A DNA stretch of 64,000 nt from Spirometra erinaceieuropaei (lineage: Eukaryota > Platyhelminthes > Cestoda > Diphyllobothriidea > Diphyllobothriidae): positions 697,459 to 761,458 of the forward strand of contig CACRXP010000089.1 in NCBI GenBank assembly GCA_902702965.1. Direction: 5' to 3'. Shown here in pieces: positions 36,192 through 45,929 of this stretch; the stretch's first letter is position 1, and each line of letters begins with the position of its first letter. The translations under genes and the position numbers were made by a program. The notes beneath the pieces were generated by a model. It ran no database searches. It was given only the letters and a program-made list of their open reading frames with translations, and had not been told where the DNA came from.

Positions 36192-37058
36192 CTAATGAGA
36201 TGAACAATCTTGTGATCTTATTCTGTTTTTCATGTAGGTAAGAATTCTGGAGGTCACACTCAGTAATGCGGACTGCAACTACCTTTCCCTACCCTGCCAA
36301 CACATGGCCCTGCCTTGTGGGTGTGGCCGAGCGTGGCTGGACTTACTTATGGCCACGCAATATTTTTACAAATTTCAAGAGTCATGTTAACCGCCTGGTT
36401 GAAATCCTCAGTGTTTACATGCTTTGCATTTACCTAAATGTGCGTTAATTCACCCAAAAGTGCCTTGAGTCCTCACTACTTGGGGGATGATAATTTGCCT
36501 CGATAAGCCGATTAGAACGTTTTTGCTTAAGTGGGCCACTTGGGCGCCATTTATCTGCTGCTCGACCGGACGCTCATGACGAAGTGGTACGTTGTCCCAC
36601 GTCGATTTCAGGTCAATCACGCCTTTATGGTCGCACTTACGTCATTAATAATAAATTTTATGTTATGCAAGCAGGTTCATTTACTTAATAGGAATCTAAA
36701 TCTCACCATGAGCGTTTCAAGTGCATTTAAACTTTTTATGTTGTTTTGCACCCAACAATGAAAGCAATCATGAAGCATAGGTATTATGGCTTTCACAGAA
36801 ACACAATCGACAAGGGGATTGCGTGTGAGAAGAAGGCATATTATACGCGGATGGGTGATCCCTCCGTTCCCTGTACATCGGCGGTGGTAGACCGACCACC
36901 GGAATCAAAAATGTACAAACTAGTCCCAGAAGTTTATACATGTAGTCATCTTACTGTATTGTTTACAAGCAAGTTTAGAACCCGTAGACATAAGCGAGAA
37001 TGCGGTCACAGGCAAAGGCTTTCTGGCGAATTTACGGGAATTCTGCTTGGGGGCCTAA

Positions 37059-37571
37059 ATGCCACTGTCCAAAACAAAGAAGTTGTTTCGGATGCTGCGG
37101 CCTTACCACCCAGAATTCCCCAATGATACAAAATCACTATTGCAAACGCCTCAAACCTGCATTAACAAGCCACTGAACAAGGGCAGCTTTGTTCATTTAG
37201 GTCTTGAACGTGGTTTGCTGGATCACCAGGACAGTCTGCCAGCAACGACCGTTTCTGAAATGCACATTCGAATGCATATTGACGAGGGAAAGATCTTCAA
37301 GGGATCTAGTCAGTACCTGGGGCCGATTCTTGCTCGTGTTCGCTATCCGGTTGTTGGTCAAACCTTTCATGGTTGGAGTGTTCTCCGGCCCCAGCAAACC
37401 CGATCCTGGGCGGCTGTCTGGCGAGCTGAAAGATCTACTGACCAGCGGTCTGCGTATTTCACATACGGAAAATATCGTGAAGGTGAACTTAGTCAGTGTC
37501 ATCTGCGACACTCCTGCCCGATGTTATGTGAGGCGACTTAAAGATCGCAATGGCTATTACGGGTGCGACAG
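37059..37571 (+). pseudogene. DNA transposase fragment of the animal Transposase_21-like (CACTA/EnSpm?) kind
   Basis: Frame one (37059 to about 37365) gives FRMLRPYHPEFPNDTKSLLQ, then HLGLERGLLDHQ, and MHIRMHIDEGKIFKGSSQYL. After a one-base frameshift near 37365 the next frame gives PFMVGVFSGPSKPDPGRLSG, ELKDLL, then VNLVSVICDTPARCYVRRLK and DRNGYYGCDR. The order (TLLxTP; IDG-like; LWPI-like; VGVFxGxxKP; VxCDxPAR; GYxGC) is that of transposase-domain proteins widespread in cnidarian and invertebrate genomes. Assignment to CACTA/EnSpm is from memory of the family, not from a search. A donor-like GACAG/GTATGT follows at 37572. No terminal repeats were identified. Plus strand, within the span of gene B. 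Confidence 0.6.
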
Positions 37572-37659
37572 GTATGTTGTTTCGTAGATTTAACTAGAAT
37601 CACCGCAGGTGTTCCCGTAATCAGAAATATCGTGTCTGGTCTAATTGATCCGCCCCTTT

Positions 37660-38027
37660 TTACGCCTTCTGCTGGAGAGGCCGATCCAAGCAGGAGCGGT
37701 TGTTCCTAGCCTGTCCGTTGTTTAGCATCCTCAACAGCAGGTCTACTCTTCGCTTATTGGCACATACAGATGTCGTTGGCCAAAACCCCCATTTTAGAAA
37801 CTGCAACAGGGAGGGGTTCGACAAGCGGCTATTAATTCCATGGGTCGAGGGACCGTTATAGAGGACGATCGAAACGCAGGCGCAACATTCATGCGGTACG
37901 ACATTTTGCTTTGGATTACTGCCCAAATGTCTTCAGTTTCTAGGAGTCGCCACCAATGGCTTCGCATGTCCACAACTTTCCTTTCTGCAGCACGCGTAAT
38001 TTGACTGAAAAAGACTGCTGTTAACAC
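37660..38027 (-). other. Overlapping unassigned minus-strand frames
   Basis: Two minus-strand frames (88 and 78 codons) overlap. The upstream one has an acceptor-like CTTTTTCAG at its start and reads SQITRAAERKVVDMRSHWWR. They may be one decayed coding segment with a frameshift, but I recognise no family and they do not fit the gene B phases. Confidence 0.2.
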
Positions 38028-38306
38028 ACTTTATGCCATTTACCTCTTTGCAATGTGCATAATAATAGTATGCATACAAACTGTTCTAATAATTATATCA
38101 AAGTACATCGTTACTTCAATGTATAAAGTCTACTTGAGATCTGACGTTCGCAGAAGTAGTAGAAGTAGAGTTTGAAAAGTGAGACACAGCTCACTTTAAC
38201 CCGCCTTCGTTGACCGGTTTCGGGTCTGCGTCGAAACCATATTTCACTTTGACCATTGTCGCGAACGTCCTTGTTGACCGCGTACATAATTAACGTCCCT
38301 ACTTAC

Positions 38307-38380
38307 TTCGCCTGTCAAGGTGGTTCGTGAAACCGAATAGGGGCAAACCAATTAATTTGGCGGAGGACATCCGGGCTTCT
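38307..38380 (-). CDS. Gene B exon (74 bp)
   Basis: The acceptor GGAATGATACAG and strong donor GTAAGTAGGG flank a segment with one frame open throughout (EARMSSAKLIGLPLFGF then TNHLDRR). It starts with one base and ends with one, as needed between 39052 and 35938. The acceptor is not very pyrimidine-rich. Confidence 0.35.
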
Positions 38381-38644
38381 CTGTATCATTCCCGAGAATG
38401 TTGGCCGAGGCGATGATTACATGAAAGACGCACAGGTTTCATATCACCGACAGTTCAATCAACAACTACATCACTTAACTTGTCCCCAGTTTGGTTTTAG
38501 GAATCTTTTCGCACGAGGCGATGATGACGTGAGGCCATTGCGGCCGCCAATTATCTCCGCAGTCAACCAGGAGAGGGGACCGAAATAGTCACATTTAAGT
38601 GTGAATCCGGTGTTACCCCATATGACGTCATTAAGGGTCATGTA

Positions 38645-38780
38645 CATAGAACTGTGTGCATGACTTTTCAGTGTCTGTGGACGGGCAGACAGATGCACTA
38701 CTCGGAACGCCAGACCCGCATCTGGCCTGCCCCGAAGGAAGTCTCCTTATGACACGCCACCTAGGGATTGTATTTCCTCT
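38645..38780 (+). repeat. R3 repeat, diverged single-arm copy
   Basis: This copy matches 2928-3060 (GAACTGTGTGCATGACTT, GCCAGACC, ACGCCACCTAGGGAT). The partner arm is missing or unrecognisable. Confidence 0.5.
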
Positions 38781-39051
38781 GCTGTTAACATTATTAATTA
38801 CTTTAATGACACATTCATTACCTATGCCTTACCACACATCTTTTTTTGCAGGAACCGCCGATAACCAGTGGAAATGGTCCAGAAGCCTTTTAATGTCCAT
38901 TGAAGAAATGCATCCTTGCCTGTATTTTTTCGTACCGATTTCTCCCATTTGCAAGTGCTCAATAAACCGTCATTTCTAACCACTGTCTGTTCACTTTCCT
39001 ATGTCGTGGAATAAAGTGAACGCTAACTAGGATGTACGGTTGTGCACTTAC

Positions 39052-39132
39052 GCGGGGTGTTTATCGCTGATTTGCTTTAGCCGAAGTTGGAAGGATTCCG
39101 CGAGACATGTAATCGTACCGCGATAGCCGCCA
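39052..39132 (-). CDS. Gene B exon (81 bp)
   Basis: The acceptor GCCATTTTAAAG and strong donor GTAAGTGC flank a segment with a single open frame, GGYRGTITCLAESFQLRLKQ then ISDKHP. It starts with one base and ends with two, matching the exons on both sides. Confidence 0.45.
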
Positions 39133-39498
39133 CTTTAAAATGGCTGCGATGACGGCCGGCATCGGCATATCCATGTTACAAATCTGTAAGAAAATACGTA
39201 CGAACATTAGGTGCTATCCAAATATGATGAAAAAAACATAGTAGGAAGTTAATGTAAAAGAGTATTGTTTGAAATGGCCGAATTTTTGCTGTTAGTTTCC
39301 ATATCCATATGAGAACTTTGTAAGTCATAAAATCCTGATATTACAGTAATGTAATAATATGTATGCTATATGTACCTTATAGATCATACTAAGAATAAAC
39401 TCGACCTTTGTGCTGGATTTAAGACCGCGTGTATGTAAGCGGTTATATGCCCGTTTAAAGGTACTTTTATAAAAGTGCCCTTTTAAGCCCTGCTAGCA

Positions 39499-39545
39499 CC
39501 AGCCCCGTCTGGCCCCGGGGGCTAGGCGGGGCCAGACGGGGCTGG
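39499..39545. repeat. Perfect 19-bp GC-rich hairpin
   Basis: 39499-39517 and 39527-39545 are exact reverse complements (CCAGCCCCGTCTGGCCCCG and its complement) with a 9-base loop. Seventeen of the 19 arm bases are C, G or part of GTCTGG. It lies in a gene B intron between two exons. Confidence 0.95.
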
Positions 39546-39689
39546 GCCTCGTTTGCGCGGGGCTAGGGACGCGATAGACCCTAGGGCATGCCGTTTCCAA
39601 CTGGTGACGTTCGGAGCGCTGTTCTCAGCTCCACTGGTTGAAGACCTCTTGATTAAATTTCATAAGTTTACACGCATCACGGATCTTAC

Positions 39690-39849
39690 CTAGAACCAAA
39701 TTTAAAGAGGCGTTCCGAAGAACGGTCTCTTACCCTGTTGGCGACCATAGAAGCCCTAGTAACAATTCCATATCGAGGCGCCAGCAAATCGCCGGGGAAA
39801 AGTTGCGATAGGTGTGACCGACTTACAGAAGATTTTGTCAAAAATTTTG
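39690..39849 (-). CDS. Gene B exon (160 bp)
   Basis: The acceptor is very good (CTTCTTGCTGTCGTCCTAATAG) only if read as TTGCTGTCGTCCTAATAG with its pyrimidine tract; the donor is GTAAGATC. One frame is open: KFLTKSSVSRSHLSQLFPGD, then LLAPRYGIVTRASMVANRV and RDRSSERLFKFGS. It starts with two bases and ends with two, in phase with 40174 and 39052. It is basic, with no recognised domain. Confidence 0.5.
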
Positions 39850-40173
39850 CTATTAGGACGACAGCAAGAAGTCGCGATAATACGCTATGCGACGGCAGCA
39901 AAGGATATGACTGACGTTGCCTTTTATAACCAACGACCGGTATTCTATTAATAACCCATTTGCTTTATCCATTGGCATACGACGTTTTCCCCAAAGTCAG
40001 TTTAAGCCAAAAGTGTTTCGGTCTTTGCGCCGAAAAAATGTTTTAATTGTAAAAAAGTAGAATACAAAAAGTAAATCGTCTTAGATCCTTTCTTGTGTCT
40101 TCTATGAGGGATGCGACGGGCCTGCGGTTGGTTCCAAACGCAGGAATCGTATTAAGGGGCATGTAACGCTTAC

Positions 40174-40306
40174 CATCACTATCGTTCAGTAATGAGTCTG
40201 GCCGACGCCGCCGCTTTCGGAGTGCGTCTAGGGAACGCTTTAGTCGCCTTTCGAAAGCCGCCTCCAACTCATAAACGTCCACACAACCTCCTTTGTTCCA
40301 CACGGC
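40174..40306 (-). CDS. Gene B exon, basic region
   Basis: The donor is GTAAGCG at 40173. The frame reads AVWNKGGCVDVYELEAAFER then RLKRSLDALRKRRRRPDSLL and NDSD plus one base. Two acceptors are possible. AACGGTCTAG at 40307 gives a phase-0 start and would need to join a phase-0 exon such as 41141. GGCTTTCGAAAG at 40248 gives a one-base start that fits the exon ending at 40373. The run KRRRRP is a possible nuclear-localisation signal. The frame also stays open past the donor to a stop at 40043, so an unspliced terminal-exon reading is an alternative. Confidence 0.45.
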
Positions 40307-40372
40307 CTAGACCGTTATTTGGTAAAATAAGACATGCAAATGCATTAACATATCTTTAATTATCCCATATAC

Positions 40373-40512
40373 CTGTGATCCACGTAGGCCGTCCATATTT
40401 TTATTTCCTTCAAATTTATGTGTTCCGTGACATTGTCATCAAAGAGGGCAAGAAACACTCTCTTGACAAAGTCATCCGTGTTTCTCCCACCTAGGCAGAT
40501 CAAAAAATCCCT
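40373..40512 (-). CDS. Gene B exon, helical (DUF4806-like?) segment
   Basis: The acceptor CAGCATATTTTAG and donor GTATATGG flank a phase-0 frame of 46 codons: RDFLICLGGRNTDDFVKRVF, then LALFDDNVTEHINLKEIKIW and TAYVDH plus two bases. The LGGRNxxDFVKRVxxALxxD pattern resembles the helical DUF4806 segment of invertebrate, often transposon-linked, proteins; this is a tentative resemblance. If it is transposon-derived, exons upstream of 39849 may not belong with the coiled-coil exons. Confidence 0.45.
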
Positions 40513-40750
40513 CTAAAATATGCTGTGACATTATTAAAGGCGTGCCAGTCGACTTCTGAACTGTGGATCACAAAGCTTGCTGTTCACAACAATAAAGTCG
40601 GACTTCGTACTCATCGGCCGCCTAATGGGATTGAAGGCAAGGCAACCGTCGTGTCAGGCGCTCATGCACACGCAGGTTAACCTTAACCAACCTTGCCAAC
40701 TGCCCGCGCATTAGCTTTCGTTCTTTTTGTTGGCACTGTATATGTTGTAG

Positions 40751-40852
40751 AATGGCTGAGATCCCTGCGCAAATTGCTTGATCTCGGTAATCTGCGAAAG
40801 CAATGTGTAACAGACAGCACTACCTTCATTGCTCGTCAGCCTTACATAACAG
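40751..40852 (+). CDS. Possible plus-strand exon, unassigned
   Basis: A long pyrimidine-rich acceptor (TTCTTTTTGTTGGCAC...TTGTAG) and donor ACAG/GTAATT flank 102 bases open as WLRSLRKLLDLGNLRKQCVT then DSTTFIARQPYIT. It starts with two bases and ends with one. It does not join the 42075 exon in phase directly. Confidence 0.22.
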
Positions 40853-41140
40853 GTAATTCTTTCGGGGAAAAGGACTCCGAAAACTCTATCAACGAAAGAC
40901 AAACGTGTCTCGGCTGAGAGTAGATAAGTATGTCACCTAGCAATTGCTACATTAATAGATCGTGTTCGCATGTCGCCGAAAAGTTGAGTTTTCCGATATC
41001 GCCTGAAAATTTGTATTCGCCCATTGCGTTTTTTGTCCCAAAGACTTTCTATCTCTCCTACAACCTTTATCGCATGTGCCGCCAACAGGGCGTCTTAGAT
41101 TTACACAAGGAAATGTTACAGTAAGGAAACGCCGGGTTAC

Positions 41141-41206
41141 CCTTTGCCGGCAGACCTCCGTATACACCGGTGACGCGTCGAATTTATCAACATATGGCAG
41201 GGTTTT
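41141..41206 (-). CDS. Gene B, most 5' candidate exon
   Basis: A strong acceptor (CACTACTATTGCTCCAG) and donor GTAACC flank 66 bases, phase 0 to phase 0, reading KTLPYVDKFDASPVYTEVCR then QR. A second frame is also open. The gene start is not located; a further donor/acceptor pair at about 41270-41307 does not match in phase. Confidence 0.35.
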
Positions 41207-42074
41207 CTGGAGCAATAGTAGTGGACTGTTTACGTGGTGGGCATTCAACTTAAAACTTTACTTACGACATCACCAATGACGACGAGCCTCTTCGAACTCT
41301 ACGGCTAAGATGATCGGACGTTCGCGCCTTTTGGCAGTTTTGTTGACGTTGGGTAGCATTTGCAAATTCACTTTCCTCGAGGCTGGCGCCTTTGGTAGGT
41401 CTATGGTGTTGGTGGCTGCGCAAGTGTGGTGACCCTAGAGGCTCGCGACGGTAGTTGCCCTCAGTGAAGGCCTCAATAGGACCACCTCCACAGCGTATTT
41501 ACGAAGATATATAAATTTATGGTAATAAACTTGACGTACTACTTTCGTCATCTGGAGAAGGTGGGGAGGGGAGGGGAGGAATTGCGCGACCATAATTGAG
41601 ACTGTCGGGGACGCCCGACAGCACAGTCGTACGCCGACGCCTGGCATAATTCCCGCGGTAGCTGACATAACCGATAATCGTACTGCAGTTTGTATTCCTC
41701 CACTGATAATTTTCAATCAGACGATATATGGGATCGGGTTGAATGCACTTAGCCACGAATTTGACTAGGATAGTCCACTACAACTTGCGAATCTCCTGCC
41801 TGTGGCCTGCCTGATTATAGGGCTCGTCAGCGGGGGCTATCTTAATACCTCACACAGAAGGCATATCACGAACGTTATGAAGCAGCTTCAGGACAATGAG
41901 CTCGCACAGTCAAGATGCCACGAAAGACCTTGCACAGTTTTAGACCGTTGATTCGACGTATCCACCTATTACTGCTGACTTTTCTTTGTTTATTGTGGAG
42001 TACCTGTCTGGTGCATAAGTACGACTCATTTGCTGTTGACGGCGATGCTAGCTTCTCCTGCCTATTTTAATCAG

Positions 42075-42171
42075 AAAAAAAAGAAGTCCTACGAAGTCTC
42101 CACGTCTTGCGTCAAGTGGCCTTACAAAATATCATTTCGGAAATGTGCTTTGTATAATTCCATCCTCGAGG
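42075..42171 (+). CDS. Gene E exon 1 of 2 seen
   Basis: An excellent acceptor (CTCCTGCCTATTTTAATCAG) and strong donor GAGG/GTAAGT flank 97 bases open in phase 0 as KKKKSYEVSTSCVKWPYKIS then FRKCALYNSILE plus one base. Lys-rich and Cys-containing; family not recognised. Confidence 0.4.
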
Positions 42172-42899
42172 GTAAGTAAACACGTCAAGACTTCTGCGAA
42201 CACGAAGTAGCAAATGCACTAGCTGCCGTTGATACTGCATGCAATACTTCTGATTCACGTCAACGGACTGCGTATTCATAAGCATCAGTCAGCTGCCTAA
42301 GTGAAAACTAGGAAAATCCATCATCATCGATCACGTTGGGACGCAGCAGACAACAGTAGACGCCAGTCCACTAGGTTAACCGACACGGATTCCTGTCTGT
42401 TCCCTTATTCCGAGGCTTCCAGCATTTTTCACTAAGACTGTGAACTACTTGTTGCAAGGGCTCAGTTGATTTCCCTAAGGATCTCTTTAACTGACTCGAA
42501 TAACTTTCAAACGACAATGATAAGGTGTCGATCGACCACTGTCCCTCACCAATAATCATGAGATGGGATCCTCCGAGATGAGGATATTTCCTATGGCTAG
42601 AATCGACAGATCCTCCGCGGTTTGGGAAGAAAAGCTTGCTTCGTATGTCTAGACCGACTTGAAAACCGGAAATGCGTTCTGCCCTAAATAGTCTGTCAAC
42701 TAAATTGAAACCGTGTCATTTCATCTTCTCCGTGGTAGTCGTAGGATAACTTAGGATGCTACGTTACTATTATTAGTGACTTTCGCCCTAATTACAGATA
42801 AGTTTTGACGACCATAAAAGCCGGTCTGTCCCGCTGCATCTTGTTCTGAGTGAAAGGTTTTGCTTATTGGTGTGTTTTCGTTACAATTTGTGTTTTCAG

Positions 42900-42988
42900 C
42901 TAACTTATCTCTTCAGCGTGCTGTTCATCCGCCTGCATCTCTTCTTTCATCTGGCATTCATAAATGTGAAGATGGGTTCACCCGTTAG
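42900..42988 (+). CDS. Gene E terminal exon candidate
   Basis: A very good acceptor (CGTTACAATTTGTGTTTTCAG without the first base) is followed by a frame starting with two bases. It joins the one-base end at 42171 to give Ala and reads NLSLQRAVHPPASLLSSGIH then KCEDGFTR to TAG at 42986-42988. A hydrophobic alternative frame is open to 43019, so the frame is not certain. Confidence 0.3.
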
Positions 42989-43029
42989 CCTGGTGACTGG
43001 CAACCTGGTGCCTCCATAGGTGATGGATG

Positions 43030-44680
43030 GTGAACTGACATCAGGCTCTCGGTTTGGTGACTAAGCAATCGTTGACTAGCATCAACATTGATACCGCAGT
43101 GCTGGGGACTGAAGTCCGGTGCGCCAACTTCATTGTTTGATACCGAAAAGTCTGATGATAGTACCATGTCACGGTGACCGTTAACCGTAAAAAATTAGTC
43201 TGCTGGCCACCGCCGCCTTATGGTTAGGTTCTAGGGCCAAGGCTCTAGAGTACACAACATCGAACCCAGGGAGTCAGGCCTCCGAGAATAAAAACGCACT
43301 TCGCTGTTTATTACAGCGTTTCACGCGACTCTTCTGTCAGACATGGAGTGACGGCCCTCTTCTCGCAACATACAACTCATGCGTTGCCCGCGTGAGACTC
43401 TGTCTATGACCAATCAGCTTATGTTCAACCGAGGAATTCTCTGCTTACATCTCTGCTGTTCCCACCTAAGCGTTACCATCAGCTACCGGCCAGCGCAGCA
43501 AGCAGACCCTTTACTCTCAGCTACGGTAGCGGTTTGAAAGACTCCTCTGGCGTGGTTTGATGACTGTTGTCGGAGGTTAGATTGGCTGGGCTGGGCTGGG
43601 CCAGATGACTACTCAAACAACCACCCTGGGTTAATTCTTGATGTGACAATTGTAAAAGGGTATTGGGTTTATTGCTGCTGCCTTTTATCCGCGCTGCCGC
43701 CATGTAGAGGGGTCAAAGTGGAAGCCAGCCCAGAACTTGGGTAAAATCCTCCAGATACTCGGTTGTAGATCGTCACGTGGGAAAATGTAATCTACAAGAT
43801 CATCGGGACCGACTAAGTCAGACGCGATCACAGTCGTACCAGCCGTAAGCAAATGGGCAGTAATTGTTAGTATGTTGCAGGAAGACCTATATCAACAACT
43901 CCCTACCTTCGTCGGTATTGCCTGCTAATTTCGCACCCTATGCGAGATCGGATATATACACACTATTCTGACTAAAGCCGTTTCGACAGATTGGAGGTCT
44001 TTTTTGTCTGACGTTGTCAACTGGACCTAAGGAATAATTTCACATAATCGATACGTGGTCGCCGCGGTCAAGTGGAGACATCGAGGCGACGTCGTCGATA
44101 CTGTCTGGCGTTTCTTTAAAACTAAATGTGAACTATAAGCACTGTCCTTCGCATGTCCTGCCCGGGAACATAGCCAGTTGTGCGAGGAATCCTCTCATAT
44201 TTTGTGCAGAGGACCTCGGAGTCAGCTGAATGATCTGATCGCCAAAGCTTAGCTTCAGGTCATGGACATGCACTGCCCCTCAGTCTGACGCCGCACTTGA
44301 GAATGTTTTCTCGACCTCCGCAGGTGTCCCGTCGCTCGGAACATGGTCTTATTTTGCCCTGTTGTGTGCTTTAACTTCATTCCGTCCAATACCTACACAT
44401 CAAACGACAGGCGTACGATGGTCCAATATTGACGCACCTTTTCTCACCACTATATGGTCCACTTCATCAACAGAAAAATTCCTGTTCTCACTGAACCATT
44501 TTCAGAGGTTATGTGGCCCACTGTATGCTCCACAGCGTGATCGACTTAGAACGGTGACTTACGAATCATCTGCCGTATTCTCTCCTTCACCAATCTCGGC
44601 CCGGTGGCAAAAAAGACTCGTAACAACTGGAGGTCGGCTCGGGCGCAGTGACTGTCAATGCTTAATGGCCTGGTCTCGCA
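43030..44680. other. Stretch without supported genes
   Basis: This contains a short GGGCT tandem near 43584 and open frames without motifs, including 134 codons at 44362 (plus). No transposon domain recognised. Confidence 0.35.
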
Positions 44681-44689
44681 CAACGTGCC

Positions 44690-44712
44690 CCGTTCCCACT
44701 AGGTGGGAACGG
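44690..44712. repeat. 10-bp perfect hairpin
   Basis: CCGTTCCCAC and its complement GTGGGAACGG are separated by a 3-base loop (TAG). Confidence 0.9.
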
Positions 44713-44759
44713 CTGGGATCCCACGTGGCTGAGCGCCGTGGGGACCTCATTCGACAGGA

Positions 44760-45815
44760 GTCATAGAACCTGACTTTCAATCCTTGGGTCAGTTATCCCA
44801 TATACACACAGTATTGACCACTAGCACCGAGTTATCCCGCCAGTTGGTAACCCTCTGATCCACGACTTTTAACGCACGGTAATAGCCTCAGAGCGCGCCA
44901 GACCTATTGTGGCGGGGAGTGCGCTGATGTGCAGTGGGGAGGGATTCTCCAGTCTCGATCTCAATCTCTTTCCACTCCCATCCACCAGTCAATTGTCCGA
45001 ACCTGTCGACCACCTAATAGTGGTGTTGGGCACAGTGGCTAGCAGAGCTGCGTCATTCCGTCTACATGTGTCATGGTTTGGCACCAGCTTGCGCCAAAGA
45101 GCATGCTTACCATTAATGTTTCAGTGCGCTGAATTTACAATTAATCGGCCAGGCCGGTGCATAATGTAAATGCACGGTGGCAATACGGGCAGGATAGGTT
45201 TGTGCCTACCGAGTTAGTGGTGGCGGCGATGCTGTTAGTGTTGGCAGCGCTGATTATTGGGTATTTTTCGGATGTGTTAAGGGTGGGTTTGTCCGTCGAC
45301 ATTTTGGTGAATTCGCCTGTCGTGGATGCGCATGTTATCGAAAAGATCCACGGGATGTATTGTTGTCCTGCGATATTGTGGACAGGTGATACGCCTGTGA
45401 TGGGTTTATCTTGGGGCTCTACAACTGGTCTATCGATCTTATTGCGGTGGATTCGCAAGTGGCCAACCAGGCCTACGCTTGAAGTTACGATCACGGTGGA
45501 GACAGGTTGAGGTAGAGTCCTCAATGCCTGTGTGGGGGACGGTGAACTGCAGGGCATCAGGAGTTTGCTCACTGATGGTTCTAGGGGATGAGACAGTGGT
45601 GACGGCAGTATTTTCCGAGAAAACGAATGCACGGCCGCGTTGGTAGTGTATTTGGTCCGGAGATGTCCCACGAGGCCAATCCGTGCGCCAAACGCTCGTT
45701 GGCACCAAGAAAATGATAGAAGAGGGCTGAGTCCTGGTAGTATAGCTTGATGTCGCTTGAAATTTGCAAACCACTCTTTTAGCCTTGGCAGCGGCGATCC
45801 GATTGACTTTGTAGA
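44760..45815 (-). mobile_element. Zinc-finger-tailed LINE copy 2, C-terminal tail and 3' UTR
   Basis: The minus strand starts (high end) with YKVNRIAAAKAKRVVCKFQA, the end of the RTE-like ORF2. It passes by frameshift into a first finger (CQRAFGARIGLVGHLRT), then VGLVGHLRIHRN, and a last half-finger CPYCHRAFTLCTGLAD. The 3' non-coding part 44760-45140 aligns with 29140-29300. RT is missing. This copy shows directly that the finger region follows the LINE ORF2 C-terminus. Confidence 0.8.
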
Positions 45816-45929
45816 GAGAACCTCCAACAAGCAATCCAAGCGGCTGTTGGAGATCCGCCTGTACCACAAATTTCCAAGAGATCCTATTCAAATATCCAAC
45901 TACTGCGCTACTACTCATGCTACAGCGTC

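Noticed and set aside
36346..36393. Minus-strand segment with excellent GTAAGTCC donor as an exon
   Set aside because: Two frames have early stops and the third ends in TAA exactly at the donor.
38037..38078. 42-bp minus-strand segment with GTAAATG donor as a gene B exon
   Set aside because: All three frames are open and the required one gives a hydrophobic peptide unlike the neighbours; not needed for phase.
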